This document shows, piece after piece, positions 1 through 8,317 of a stretch of DNA of 63,926 nt. The number at the start of each line of letters is the position of its first letter. Positions within the stretch are counted from its first letter, which is position 1. Source of the stretch: Xenorhabdus khoisanae (GTDB lineage: Bacteria > Pseudomonadota > Gammaproteobacteria > Enterobacterales > Enterobacteriaceae); the NCBI RefSeq assembly GCF_001037465.1, contig NZ_LFCV01000064.1:1-63926 (forward strand), read 5' to 3'. Under the pieces are notes generated by a model. The model did no database searches and had not been told where the DNA came from. It saw only the letters and a program-made list of their open reading frames with translations. The translations under genes and the position numbers were made by a program.

Positions 1-592
1 CAACATTATTGTGGATATCTCTGATAAAGAATTTAGTGAGCGTGTTATAAAATAACTGCCAAAATCAAGCAACCGAATTTTTGGATACGGCTATTCCACC
101 ATGAGCATTATGTAAAATCAGTCTTTGTTCCCGAAGAATATGTGCAACGATGAGATATCTGAATTCAAAACAGAAACGGTTGTATTTATTGTTTACCTCT
201 CGATGAAAATAATAAAATTTTCTTAATGAAATTATTTTTATGCATATGGAAATTTATAAAATAAATTATTTAGAATATTTGGTTATCAGGAAACTGAGTC
301 AGTAGTAACTTTAGGTTTATTTATTCACCCATACATGGACGCAAGAGGGGGATTAGTATTATTGAGGAATGATTTATGTGGAAAATTACGTAATGACTGG
401 CACCTTGTCACTTGAGCGGTGGAGAGGGAATCAGAAAACCTGATCCCACTACCCCGATTTTTACTCATCCTGAGTAATACAGCTGCCGCTGAGCGCATCA
501 TTCCATGACGATGGCAATATAACAGCACAAACACATTAAATGCAATATGTATTTAATTACCTATCATTATGGATTTTATTTTTAGAACGATT
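1..592. other. Left margin without a confident gene
   Basis: AT-rich stretch. A short open frame at about 2-55 ends in TAA and could be the 3' tail of a gene cut by the window edge. A second open frame at about 52-153 would encode a basic, aromatic-rich peptide (PNFWIRLFHHEHYV...) that resembles a decayed coding fragment; I cannot assign it. A minus-strand 69-codon frame at 325-534 has no convincing ribosome site and no family I recognise. Confidence 0.3.
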
Positions 593-943
593 TTATTCAA
601 AGAATACATTACCCCCTATTAACGGAATGATTCTAGCTAAAACTTCATCCATTACTTCGAGTTCAGCTTGGATAACGAATTTTGACTTTCTTTCTCTCCA
701 TGACAGCGTTTGGATCAGACTTGAGGACACAACGCTTGGTTTATCCAAATTATCAACCGAAACTTCCGTTGCCCCACCTCTAATGCTTGTGCTGATAGGA
801 CAACATATCACAAGCCCTGTTTTTTTGCTGTATTCATGGCTCGAAAGAACAAGTGCAGGGCGATATTTACCGATTTCCTTACCCTTTGTTGGTTCAAAAT
901 CAAGCATAATAATATCGTTTCTGTTTGGGATATAAGGGAGCAT
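593..943 (-). CDS. mazF: MazF/PemK-family mRNA interferase toxin
   Basis: This 116-residue protein has the length and motif order of MazF/PemK endoribonuclease toxins. The N-terminal 'IIMLDFEPTKGKEIGKYRPALVLS' region matches the family signature (xDFxPxxGxExxxxRPALVLS), followed by 'TGLVICCPIS' and a C-terminal 'EVMDEVLARIIPLIGG'. Family members cleave mRNA when their antitoxin is degraded. Its start overlaps the stop of the MazE-like gene (TAATG), so the pair is translationally coupled, antitoxin first. It is intact by length and most likely serves plasmid stabilisation. Confidence 0.9.
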   Translation of the reverse strand: MLPYIPNRNDIIMLDFEPTKGKEIGKYRPALVLSSHEYSKKTGLVICCPISTSIRGGATEVSVDNLDKPSVVSSSLIQTLSWRERKSKFVIQAELEVMDEVLARIIPLIGGNVFFE

Positions 944-1188
944 TATTCACCTAACTCTGTACTGGAAACACTTGCAATCTCATCAGAATGGGCGGTATGC
1001 TCATTTAAACCGGAAAGCAAATAACTTTCTGAATAAACAGCTTTTCTTTTACGGGGGGACAAAACAATCTTCCCTTCATCTACAGTCAAGTCCATGACTT
1101 GACCAACTTTTACACCTATTTTGCTCAGAATATTTGCTGGAATTATAATACCCTGACTATTACCCCATTTTTTGATTGCTACACTCAT
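943..1188 (-). CDS. mazE: MazE/AbrB-fold antitoxin
   Basis: This 81-residue protein begins MSVAIKKWGNSQGIIIP, the hallmark of the SpoVT/AbrB swapped-hairpin DNA-binding domain of MazE antitoxins, and ends in an acidic tail (SDEIASVSSTELGE) of the type that wraps the toxin. I chose the ATG at 1186-1188 because GGAGG lies about 7 bases upstream and the homology begins there; an upstream ATG would add 15 unrelated residues. It should neutralise the MazF-like toxin encoded just downstream and autoregulate the operon. Confidence 0.9.
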   Translation of the reverse strand: MSVAIKKWGNSQGIIIPANILSKIGVKVGQVMDLTVDEGKIVLSPRKRKAVYSESYLLSGLNEHTAHSDEIASVSSTELGE

Positions 1189-1233
1189 AGCAGCCTCCAA
1201 ATAACTTAATTGTTTAAACATAGTATAACTCAC

Positions 1234-1839
1234 TTTATCAGTTTAGCACAAAGACTTTATCGGTCTATTTATAATCTGAAACTCAATAATGTATGCATAT
1301 ACTTATTGATTGCATTTAAATATGTATCTATCATCATCCACCGTTGGTAATCACCCAACAACTGAATAAATATCGCCTATTATTCAGTAAGTGGTGATGA
1401 TGGTTAGGTGGTAGCGTTTCCTCCCCTGAAAACAAACAAATTGCGCTCAAGACCAATGACAAAGGCGGAAACTTACGGGCGAATGACTTTTTGACCGAGG
1501 ATAAAGCAGGTTTAAGGTGGCAACGATCTAATAACTAACCATGCTATCAAGCCGGTGTCCTTGAGAGATCTATCTAACCTTGATGGATCAACCAAGACCA
1601 TACACCACGATTTTTCGTAAAAGCTGCATGGATGCCGGGGACGACCTCTCCCAAATGAGGTTCTGCATATTTGACTCTCGTATTTTAAGACAGATTCTTC
1701 ATGTTGGTATGGACGGCTGAAAGCTGCTAAAGCAGTAAGCTCCCTAATCCTATGCCACCATAAGGTCATTAGACTTTTATTGCCGTTAGAAAATGAAACG
1801 CTACTTAGATTAGCGCTTCAGATTAGTTTTCAGACTCAT
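1234..1839. other. 606-bp region with no intact gene; 10-bp inverted repeat
   Basis: No convincing gene. A plus-strand open frame at about 1408-1536 reads like the carboxyl end of a protein (ends DKAGLRWQRSNN then stop) and may be a decayed fragment. A perfect 10-bp inverted repeat (GTAGCGTTTC at 1411-1420, GAAACGCTAC at 1795-1804) brackets most of it. A minus-strand 85-codon frame at 1512-1769 has odd composition and no ribosome site, and I do not call it. Confidence 0.35.
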
Positions 1840-2121
1840 TTATCGTTTGTCTGCTAATTTATAGATCTCATCATCGGCACGTTTTCCAACAGCAATAACA
1901 AGAAGTACTATTTTGTTATCATTTACCTCATAGACCAAACGATATCCTGACGATTTAAGTTTGATCTTATATCGGTTAGTCCTTCCACTCAATCGAGAAG
2001 CCGGAACATGAGGAGTTTCCAAACGTTCAGCCAACTTCTTTTTAAGTTGCTCCCGTATTGTGTGACCCAAATTTCTCCACTCTTTAAGCGCTCGCTTCTC
2101 AAACTCAAGTTTATAGATCAT
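1840..2121 (-). CDS. relE: RelE-family ribosome-dependent mRNA interferase
   Basis: This 93-residue protein closely follows E. coli RelE from memory: FEKRALKEWRNLGHTIREQLKKKL near the start, then 'YKIKLKSSGYRLVYEV' and 'VLLVIAVGKRADDEIYKLA'. The basic and aromatic residues of the 'KLKSSGYRLVY' and 'GKR' segments, used for mRNA cleavage in the ribosomal A site, are retained. Its start lies inside the 3' end of the upstream antitoxin gene (11-base overlap), typical of relBE operons. Confidence 0.92.
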   Translation of the reverse strand: MIYKLEFEKRALKEWRNLGHTIREQLKKKLAERLETPHVPASRLSGRTNRYKIKLKSSGYRLVYEVNDNKIVLLVIAVGKRADDEIYKLADKR

Positions 2122-2362
2122 CGAGGCTAACGCTCACAAATTCAGAATCTGCCAGCCGTTCATCTGCAATACGGTTTAATTCTGCATCTTCCGCTAATTC
2201 CAGATAATAAGCGTAAAGTTCAGGAGGAACACAATAGAATGCGGGTTCATTGCGATTCAGGATAGCAACTGCCCCACCTTCCCCTTCTTCAATGGTTCCC
2301 ATTGGATTACGTTTTAAATCAGTAATGCTGGCCGCTATCGTCGTTAATATCTGGTATGCCAT
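2111..2362 (-). CDS. RelB/Phd-YefM-type antitoxin
   Basis: An 83-residue protein starting MAYQILTTIAASITDLKRNP. The 'ASITDLKRNPMGTIEEGEGGAVAILNRNEPAFYCVP' stretch is the Phd/YefM-like DNA-binding fold, and the acidic C-terminus (RLADSEFVSVSLDDL) is the toxin-binding tail. The ATG at 2360-2362 fits family N-termini better than an ATG eight codons upstream. It overlaps the RelE-like toxin gene and should be its partner. A Phd-type antitoxin with a RelE toxin is a common mosaic. Confidence 0.85.
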   Translation of the reverse strand: MAYQILTTIAASITDLKRNPMGTIEEGEGGAVAILNRNEPAFYCVPPELYAYYLELAEDAELNRIADERLADSEFVSVSLDDL

Positions 2363-2521
2363 ATTGAACCCCACAGTTAACTGCATTTTTAATGTCTTAT
2401 AATAGCACTTTTAAAAGCATCAATAAAAGCATCGTTATCGGCGGAGTATACGACGGTTTGCACTAACCTATAGCGAGTTATTGTATTAATTGTATGAAAT
2501 CTTAAACTTCAAACAGAACTT

Positions 2522-2755
2522 TTAGTTGTTTCTTATAAAGTTATCTATGTCTTCGAACATTTTACGCTGAAAAAACACCTCATTGACCAGCACACTAACC
2601 AATTGCCGCATATTGTCTTTGTTCTCACCAGTTTCAATACACCTAAAAGCCCATTCCGCCAGCTCAAAAGACTGACCTTTATCTTGAAGTCGTTCACGTA
2701 CATGGGCAGTGAAATCAGTTTCAACGAAAGCAACTACATTAACAGGTTCTGACAT
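2522..2755 (-). CDS. Hypothetical small acidic protein
   Basis: A 77-residue predicted cytoplasmic protein with no transmembrane segment. It has a plausible ribosome site (GGAG upstream of the ATG at 2753-2755) and balanced composition, so it is probably real. I do not recognise a family. It sits alone between RelBE and the adenine methyltransferase, transcribed in the same direction as both. Confidence 0.5.
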   Translation of the reverse strand: MSEPVNVVAFVETDFTAHVRERLQDKGQSFELAEWAFRCIETGENKDNMRQLVSVLVNEVFFQRKMFEDIDNFIRNN

Positions 2756-2886
2756 TATTTTATCTCCGCAGGTATCATCATTTACGCAGTTTTTCTAATG
2801 CCGTGCTCCTATAATATCTATATGTATTTCTTTAAGTGATTTTAATAAAAATCTATTAAATATATATGGGAGCAAGGCTACTAAAA

Positions 2887-3495
2887 CTAAGCTGCGGCTT
2901 TCTCTTTTTTGGATATAGATTTAACTGTACGTTTTGCTCTGACAGGCGGAACATAACCACCGATTGTCTTCATGACTTCAATTTCAATTTCTCGGTTAAT
3001 ACAGCCAATACCACCGGAATAGCCACGAAAAACTACCAGCATACTGCCGCCAGTGTTCATGCGGCTTTCTTTTAATCCCAGCGTTACATCTGGCTCCAAA
3101 AATGCCACACGACCACCAACAATCATCACAATCTCATTGGCGAATTTTCTAGCTTTCAAATACCACTTGGTATCAATGGACTGAGGGATCAACATAACCG
3201 TAGTTACTCCCTGAATTTGCTCACGAATGGCGGCATCAATCCACGGTTCAATTTTGGAATATGGAGGATTTAGAAAGGCTTTCGTGCCTGACATTCCCCA
3301 ACTACATTTCAGAGCATCCTTTTCAACGCCTATAAACTTCTCAAATAATGCATTCTCTTTGTTACAGGCAATATCCACGTCAAATTTCAGCGAGAGTATG
3401 ATCTCGGTGGCAGTGACACACCATCGAGGTGTCCGCCATAAATCCTTTAGTGATTTATCTCTTTTCCGAGTCTTAACTGTTGTTGCTGTTCCCAT
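2887..3495 (-). CDS. Phage-type DNA N-6-adenine methyltransferase
   Basis: This 202-residue protein matches the small Dam-like methyltransferases found on phages. 'DLWRTPRWCVTATE' is the family N-terminus, 'FDVDIACN' is the S-adenosylmethionine-site region, and 'KAFLNPPYSKIEPWIDAA' carries the catalytic NPPY. 'GGSMLVVFRG' lies near the C-terminus. It transfers a methyl group to adenine N6 in DNA. A role in marking plasmid DNA, either against host restriction or at the GATC-rich origin, is inference; the target site cannot be read from sequence. Confidence 0.88.
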   Translation of the reverse strand: MGTATTVKTRKRDKSLKDLWRTPRWCVTATEIILSLKFDVDIACNKENALFEKFIGVEKDALKCSWGMSGTKAFLNPPYSKIEPWIDAAIREQIQGVTTVMLIPQSIDTKWYLKARKFANEIVMIVGGRVAFLEPDVTLGLKESRMNTGGSMLVVFRGYSGGIGCINREIEIEVMKTIGGYVPPVRAKRTVKSISKKEKAAA

Positions 3496-3621
3496 GTGTA
3501 TTCACATACCTATTAAAAATAATAATTTTATAACAAGTGATCTGATCTTCAAGTGTTGATTTGTTTGTCGGGAACACGTTTATAATCGATTGTGAGACGT
3601 TTTTGACAGTTAGATAAGGAA

Positions 3622-3645
3622 ACGTATTAAATAATCATAATACGT
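3622..3645. promoter_or_regulatory. AT-rich palindrome upstream of the methyltransferase
   Basis: Perfect 8-bp arms (ACGTATTA / TAATACGT) around an 8-bp spacer, between the end of the 3664-4503 gene and the start of the methyltransferase. There is no T-run, so an operator is more likely than a terminator. Confidence 0.4.
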
Positions 3646-3663
3646 CCCCTCAGGAGATTCTGT

Positions 3664-4503
3664 TTACTGAGAGAATTGTTCTCTGAACATCCTTACCAGA
3701 GGGCTATCCGTTTTCAATGTCACATTCTTTCCAATACGGTCAGCAATACCCATAGCTGGCAATACAGCCATTAACTGACCTGCCTGAGTGCCAGCAGTTG
3801 TAGTTGGATAAGGTCGAGTCGGGTTGCTCATCATGTAAATACGGAAAATTTCAGATGATGCCGTATTGTTCTTGATTAAACATTCAATCCCTAACTGCGT
3901 ATATACTGACAGTTCGTTACCACGTAATGCCCACTGAGCTAAGTTAAGTACTTTGTCTTTCGCCTTAACCGGACACTTATCAACCGCTTCTATCATGACC
4001 TCTTTTGTTACACCAAGTTTTTCGCAATCCTCAGTGGTTAAATCAGATAGCTGGAAACGGGGGCGCACGACTGTTTCACGTCTACGAATCGCCTTTTGGC
4101 GAGCAGGTTTGATTTTTATTTCTGGTTCGATAGGGTCAATTGAAGGTGTGTCTGTGACAATCTCATCAGACAGCGCAGCCAGAGTTGCCTCTAAATCATC
4201 TTCTTCTGCGTAGGAATTCAGATCAACTGGTTCAGGAATAGATCCTAGTAGTTTTGAAATTACCAAAGTTTCCATCTTACCGCTAACAACAGGTAAACCT
4301 TCAAGCCGGATAGCATCAGAGATGTCTTTCACATCTAGATTTTCCAACTCTGTACTCAATTTATCCAGCTCACTCAACCCGCCTACATCGTTTTTAAAAG
4401 TGACTGTTTCAGATTTAGAATCAACGCCTTCTGAGTCAAGAATTGCTAACATTTCATCTAAAGACAGATCGCTTGAAGTGTTTGCTTGTGTTTCAGTATT
4501 CAT
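3664..4503 (-). CDS. Hypothetical 279-residue protein with acidic N-terminal half
   Basis: I chose the ATG at 4501-4503 (MNTETQANTSSDLSLDEML...), because the 42 residues that could precede it look untranslated. The N-terminal half is acidic and low in complexity (repeated DLEA, EEDD, ELDKLS), probably disordered. The C-terminal half ('FQLSDLTTEDCEKLGVTKEVMIEAV' to 'PLVRMFREQFSQ') looks folded and contains a proline/threonine-rich loop. No enzyme motif or membrane segment is visible and I do not recognise a family. Confidence 0.6.
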   Translation of the reverse strand: MNTETQANTSSDLSLDEMLAILDSEGVDSKSETVTFKNDVGGLSELDKLSTELENLDVKDISDAIRLEGLPVVSGKMETLVISKLLGSIPEPVDLNSYAEEDDLEATLAALSDEIVTDTPSIDPIEPEIKIKPARQKAIRRRETVVRPRFQLSDLTTEDCEKLGVTKEVMIEAVDKCPVKAKDKVLNLAQWALRGNELSVYTQLGIECLIKNNTASSEIFRIYMMSNPTRPYPTTTAGTQAGQLMAVLPAMGIADRIGKNVTLKTDSPLVRMFREQFSQ

Positions 4504-4842
4504 AGTCACTTTATTTTTTCCTTTAACATTTAACGTACTACTTTTTAAGTAATTATGACCAAATTGATTAGGCGATGAAGTTGAAATAATAGGCAAATGT
4601 AGTGACCGAGTAGTTATAACTGCTCGCATTTATCCACTTTTTCTGCTCTTGCTGATTGTCTCATAATGGATCTACCTAAATACATATCAGGTGAAACTCT
4701 AATCTACCGAGCCCTAAACACAGTTAAAACTACTAAGCTAATGAGCAAATTGTACTATCACCGAAGCTCTGGTCTTTTTAGAACTATACTCCGTGTATAT
4801 GCACGTGTAATATGCACGTATAATTAATGATGGAGATAAATC
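4504..4842. other. Divergent intergenic region before ccdAB
   Basis: About 340 bp between a minus-strand gene and the plus-strand ccdAB operon. It must hold promoters for both. Apart from the direct repeats just upstream of ccdA I see no further structure. Confidence 0.4.
4798..4822. promoter_or_regulatory. Candidate CcdA/CcdB operator, two direct repeats
   Basis: TATGCACGTGTA at 4798-4809 is repeated as TATGCACGTATA at 4811-4822 with 13-bp periodicity, ending 20 bp before the ccdA ATG. Ccd operons are autorepressed by toxin-antitoxin complexes bound to repeats in this position; the binding itself is inferred. Confidence 0.5.
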
Positions 4843-5079
4843 ATGACAGCAAAACAACGCAATACACAGAGCGTAACAATGACTATTGAACGAGGTTTAC
4901 TGAATCGGGCACGTGAAGCGGGAATTAACTTTAGTGCAACACTTTCTGCTGCTCTAGATACAGAATTACGTCATTATGAGGCAAGGAAATGGCAAGAAGA
5001 GAACACAGAAGCTTTGGAGGCATTAAACCGTTTCCATGATGAACATGGTTGTTTCAGTGATGAATACAGGACGTTTTAA
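4843..5079 (+). CDS. ccdA: CcdA antitoxin
   Basis: This 78-residue protein has the ribbon-helix-helix N-terminus of CcdA (SVTMTIERGLLNRAREAGINFSATLSAAL) and the CcdB-binding tail 'RKWQEENTEALEALNRFHDEHGCFSDEYRTF', which parallels F-plasmid CcdA (RWKAENQEGMAEVARFIEMNGSFADENRDW). It has a good ribosome site (GGAG). It stops two bases before the ccdB ATG. It binds DNA as a repressor and neutralises CcdB. Confidence 0.95.
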   Translation: MTAKQRNTQSVTMTIERGLLNRAREAGINFSATLSAALDTELRHYEARKWQEENTEALEALNRFHDEHGCFSDEYRTF

Positions 5080-5081
5080 CT

Positions 5082-5396
5082 ATGCAATTCACCGTTTATC
5101 GTAATACTGGAAGAACTGCCGTTTACCCACTGTTACTGGACGTAACGAGCGACATTATAGGGCAGTTAAACCGCAGAATTGTTATTCCACTATTGCCCAT
5201 TGAAAAATATCCAGACAACCGTCGTCCAGATCGTATGATTCCCCTTGTCAGACTTATAGACGACAAAGAATATGCTGTAATGACTCATGAAATGGCAAGT
5301 ATATCTGTTCGTGCCTTGGGTGCTGAATTTTGCGATGCTACGCAATACCGTAACCGGGTTAAGGCTGCAATAGATTTCATCTTTGATGGTATTTAA
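5082..5396 (+). CDS. ccdB: CcdB gyrase-poisoning toxin
   Basis: A 104-residue homologue of F-plasmid CcdB (101 residues): MQFTVYRNTGRTAVYPLLLDVTSDIIGQLNRRIVIPL, 'AVMTHEMASISVRALG' and a C-terminal 'AAIDFIFDGI'. F CcdB ends 'NAINLMFWGI', and that tail contacts GyrA; here the Trp is replaced by Asp, so gyrase affinity may differ. It forms an intact operon with ccdA and should kill plasmid-free daughter cells. Confidence 0.93.
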   Translation: MQFTVYRNTGRTAVYPLLLDVTSDIIGQLNRRIVIPLLPIEKYPDNRRPDRMIPLVRLIDDKEYAVMTHEMASISVRALGAEFCDATQYRNRVKAAIDFIFDGI

Positions 5397-5405
5397 AAAG
5401 GTAGA

Positions 5406-5660
5406 TTGGCTATGAATCACCTGACTTATAAAGGTTATATCGGAACGATTGAATTTGATGTCGAAGATAATTATCTTTTCGGAAAACTAGCGTATATCCG
5501 TGATTTAGTCACCTATCAGGCAACAACAATTAAGGAACTGGAAGACGAATTCAAAAAATCCATTGAACTGTATCTTGACGACTGTCAAGAACTTAATAAA
5601 AAACCAGATATCCCGTTTATCCGTCGAAATTTCCGTCACTCAATCGGCGGCCATTGTTGA
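5406..5660 (+). pseudogene. HicB-type antitoxin, 3'-truncated
   Basis: The 84-residue frame begins MNHLTYKGYIGTIEFDVEDNYLFGKLAYIRDLVTYQATT, the classic HicB N-terminal domain, and continues to 'ELNKKPDIPF', where full-length relatives go on into a DNA-binding C-terminal domain. Here it switches to an unrelated tail (IRRNFRHSIGGHC) and stops. No HicA toxin is adjacent. The break coincides with the 3' end of the opposite-strand ParE-like gene, suggesting that insertion of that module replaced the hicB 3' end. Confidence 0.75.
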
Positions 5661-5914
5661 GCGGCATGAAGTACACGTAAAACCGTCAATACATCTCTTT
5701 CAATCCGGTATATCAGAATGTGGTGGGGCCTTACCACGACTTCCCTCGTACCTTTCAGCCGACCGGGTTTATACATCTCAGGCTGAGTACACGCCCGCTC
5801 TGCTGCCTCAAACTCATCATCCAATGCAATAGCCGCCTCTGGGTTATCACGAGAGATATAATCCATAATATTTTCGCGGTCAGTCAGAGCCATTGGTTTC
5901 CATTCCAGACGCAT
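5636..5914 (-). CDS. RelE/ParE-superfamily toxin
   Basis: This 92-residue protein matches ParE-type toxins: MRLEWKPMALTDRENIMDYISRDNPEAAIALDDEFEAAE, then 'YKPGRLKGTREVVVRPHHILIYRIERDVLTVLRVLHAAQQWPP'. The 'GTRE' and 'VLHAAQQWP' motifs are diagnostic. ParE relatives poison gyrase and other family members cleave mRNA; which applies here is not visible. It follows its antitoxin with a one-base overlap, and its 3' end overlaps the broken hicB on the other strand. Confidence 0.88.
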   Translation of the reverse strand: MRLEWKPMALTDRENIMDYISRDNPEAAIALDDEFEAAERACTQPEMYKPGRLKGTREVVVRPHHILIYRIERDVLTVLRVLHAAQQWPPIE

Positions 5915-6159
5915 TACGACTCCTTACGCAGAGCATTTTTCCGGGCGGCGAAGTGACGTTTGGCATTCTCATGAGAAACTGCTGGTCGCGGATCATCAAT
6001 CGATGCCTGTACCTGTTCCCTGAACCAGTCATCATAAGAAACGGCCTCATGTGCGCGTTTTAATGCTGCCGACCGATCTGGTCGAGTTTGTCGAGATGGA
6101 TTCTCTGGAGAGTAATTTGTAAGTAAACTCAGTCTAGAAATAGAGTGAAATTTAATCAC
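5914..6159 (-). CDS. Stability-determinant-type antitoxin, start uncertain
   Basis: The core 'PDRSAALKRAHEAVSYDDWFREQVQASIDDPRPAVSHENAKRHFAA' matches the small stability-determinant antitoxins that pair with ParE-like toxins (YDxWFRxxVQASxDDPRP). The frame contains no ATG. The listed start is a GTG at 6157-6159 and the first 20 or so residues do not look like the family, so either a shorter non-ATG start is used or the 5' end was replaced by recombination near 6100. Confidence 0.7.
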   Translation of the reverse strand: MIKFHSISRLSLLTNYSPENPSRQTRPDRSAALKRAHEAVSYDDWFREQVQASIDDPRPAVSHENAKRHFAARKNALRKES

Positions 6160-6191
6160 AACGATTAAATTTTATTAAAAGGAGAGAGGGC

Positions 6192-6407
6192 ATGTCATTT
6201 ACAAAATTCATAGATAAGGCATATGTTTCTCCTGATAAAATTATTAGAGAAACAGCTAGACTGTTAAAAACAGAAAAAAACGATACTGAGAATTGTTCGC
6301 ATAGGTTACTGATCAGAAATGACGGTACTGTCCTTATCAATAAGAATAACAGAGATGTGATAGCAGCTTTTGAGCACAATTTAAAAGCCTTATCGAAGAA
6401 TAAATAA
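6192..6407 (+). CDS. Hypothetical 71-residue protein
   Basis: A small, slightly basic soluble protein (MSFTKFIDKAYVSPDKIIRETARLL...). A strong ribosome site (GGAGAGAGG) precedes the ATG. It lies five bases upstream of the membrane-protein gene at 6413, so the two probably form one transcript. No known domain is recognised. Confidence 0.55.
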   Translation: MSFTKFIDKAYVSPDKIIRETARLLKTEKNDTENCSHRLLIRNDGTVLINKNNRDVIAAFEHNLKALSKNK

Positions 6408-6412
6408 CTATT

Positions 6413-7105
6413 ATGAGGCCTGTTTTTATTACTTTTGTTTTGATCTGTGTCTACAAATATATCGATAGCGACATACCGTCAAAAATTGAACTACAAAAAA
6501 CACAAGGGTGGAATGCTTACTTTCAAGTAGCTTTAAATGGTGGTGAATTTTTGATCTCTGGCTTTGTCATGGCTTTATTCATTGAAATCCTGTTGTATCT
6601 AGCAATGTACATTATGAATGTGCCCGCATATTTGGGTGTAGAGTACATACATTTTACATTTGCTACAGATTTGAACGGATTTAGATACGCTACGGCAAGC
6701 TTTTTCTCATGGGTTGTGGTTGCATCTACAATTCTTATGAGTATAGGGCAGGCTTCAATTGCCAAAAATAGATCAGAACACTATGACTACAAAATTAAAG
6801 CCATTAAGAATAATGCAAAAAAAGACGCTGTAAATGAATTGTTGCTGGAATCATTGGAGAATAATCTTCTCGTTATGATCACCCTCAAGTCTCGCAAGGT
6901 GTATGTTGGAATGGTTGATGAAGCGAAATTTTATAATTTTCATACTCATTCCGATGCAATGGTATCCATCATACCCTTTATAAGTGGCTATAGAGATAAA
7001 GATAATTTATCTTTCAGAGAAGAACACTACTATACAGAAATTTACGAGAAAAAAGGGATAACGTTAAATTCTACAACCATTGACCCTGTTTCTAAATTTG
7101 TGTAA
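6413..7105 (+). CDS. Inner-membrane protein with cytosolic C-terminal domain
   Basis: A 230-residue protein with hydrophobic segments near residues 3-15, 48-70 and 98-118, then a soluble C-terminal region. 'LLVMITLKSRKVYVGMVDE...SIIPFISGYRDKDNLSF' resembles the C-terminal domain of DUF6338-like membrane proteins, a low-confidence match from memory. It is probably co-transcribed with the upstream small gene. No catalytic motif is visible. It could be a superinfection or defence-type membrane protein, but nothing in the sequence proves this. Confidence 0.6.
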   Translation: MRPVFITFVLICVYKYIDSDIPSKIELQKTQGWNAYFQVALNGGEFLISGFVMALFIEILLYLAMYIMNVPAYLGVEYIHFTFATDLNGFRYATASFFSWVVVASTILMSIGQASIAKNRSEHYDYKIKAIKNNAKKDAVNELLLESLENNLLVMITLKSRKVYVGMVDEAKFYNFHTHSDAMVSIIPFISGYRDKDNLSFREEHYYTEIYEKKGITLNSTTIDPVSKFV

Positions 7106-7226
7106 TTGCCTGTTTCGATTATGTTTAACTAATCAACTCATTCTTGGTGAAAATTAATCTTCTTTTGTTTGTTAAAAACGCCCTCCAAATAGTCAAGCCT
7201 TGAACTGGAGCCAAGAGAGGCTGGCT

Positions 7227-7799
7227 TTAACTAAATTTTATACAATTTTCATCTGGTAATCGAAATAACCCGTATTTCAACCGAGCAATGAAAAAACAAT
7301 CCATCATAAGCTGAGTATCATACAAAGCACCATGTGCCTTTTCTTCGTCGTATTCAAAGCCAAGCGCAAAAGCTAATTCACGTAAGGTCGGGCGTTTACC
7401 ATCCTGTGTAGCCCATAGGCCGTGAAGCATAGTATCCATCCAGATGAGATCTTGTCTCAGTGTCACACCGTGCAGTCTCATTTCATGGTCAATAAACGGT
7501 TTATCAAACCCTAATCCGTTATGTGCCACAATCACTGTGGCATTATTCAATATTGCGGCAATAGAGTGGCATTTGCTCTCAAACAGCGGTTCTGCAACCA
7601 AGTCAGACAACCTAACACCCGTAATTTCCTGTGCTTTGGCTGATATTTCCCTCCGTGGATTAAAACGCATAGCAAGATCTTTAATAACTGCGCCTGTAGC
7701 CAAATCACGAGCACATAATGCAATTTCAAAGATACGATGCCCGTCAGCGTATTCTAACCCCGTAGTTTCAAGATCAAGCCCAACGGCTATTTTTGTCAT
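7227..7799 (-). CDS. DnaQ-like 3'-5' exonuclease (DEDDh)
   Basis: A 190-residue exonuclease of the DNA polymerase III epsilon family. ExoI motif 'GLDLETTG' carries Asp9 and Glu11, ExoII is 'HNGLGFDKPFIDHE', and ExoIII is 'AHGALYDTQLMMDC' with the catalytic His and Asp. It would proofread for, or process DNA alongside, the DnaE-like polymerase encoded at 33-36.8 kb, which lacks its own exonuclease. It overlaps the preceding gene by four bases (7796-7799), so it is the last gene of a minus-strand operon. Confidence 0.9.
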   Translation of the reverse strand: MTKIAVGLDLETTGLEYADGHRIFEIALCARDLATGAVIKDLAMRFNPRREISAKAQEITGVRLSDLVAEPLFESKCHSIAAILNNATVIVAHNGLGFDKPFIDHEMRLHGVTLRQDLIWMDTMLHGLWATQDGKRPTLRELAFALGFEYDEEKAHGALYDTQLMMDCFFIARLKYGLFRLPDENCIKFS

Positions 7800-8257
7800 A
7801 GTCGGATCGCCCCATTTTTACTAAACGTCATAGCCTTAGAAATAGCTGCTTTCAATGCGTCCGGTTCATTCTCAAATGATTCTGATTTCTCCGCTTTTTG
7901 GCCTGAACCAGTGACTATCATAGAAGTTAATGTGTGGCAGAACATATCCAGTTTCAAAATCACTACTGTCCCCTTGTGCGCGAATACCATAGGGAACTTA
8001 TCTTGCTTATTGGATTTCTGCATTTCGGTGAAAACAACATTCAGTGTTTCTCCGACTTCACGGCTAACCAGACCTTGCACAGAATCGAATACGGCAGATA
8101 CTCCAACAAATGCCTCACGCCTTGTAATCATGTTCTTCTCAAATCGACCTACAATATTTTCAATAGCCACTAGTGCCTTGCGATCTATCTCTTCTCGCAA
8201 ATCAATCAACTCATCTTCTGATCGTGTTGCTTCGTCATTGTTAATAGCTTCTGACAT
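7796..8257 (-). CDS. Hypothetical 153-residue protein
   Basis: An acidic, mostly helical soluble protein (MSEAINNDEATRSEDELIDLREEIDRKAL...), translationally coupled to the DnaQ-like exonuclease by a four-base overlap. No motif or membrane segment is recognised. Its position suggests a role in DNA metabolism, but no function can be assigned. Confidence 0.6.
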   Translation of the reverse strand: MSEAINNDEATRSEDELIDLREEIDRKALVAIENIVGRFEKNMITRREAFVGVSAVFDSVQGLVSREVGETLNVVFTEMQKSNKQDKFPMVFAHKGTVVILKLDMFCHTLTSMIVTGSGQKAEKSESFENEPDALKAAISKAMTFSKNGAIRL

Positions 8258-8317
8258 GCTTTAAATCTCCGTTGTGTGGTCAGCTAATTTTCAACTAACC
8301 ACACAGGCATAAAAGGA

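Noticed and set aside
325-534. Minus-strand 69-codon frame near the left edge
   Set aside because: Unusual composition, no ribosome site and no recognisable family; not called as a gene.
1512-1769. Minus-strand 85-codon frame
   Set aside because: Lies in a decayed intergenic region, has odd Cys/Trp/Arg-rich composition and no ribosome site.
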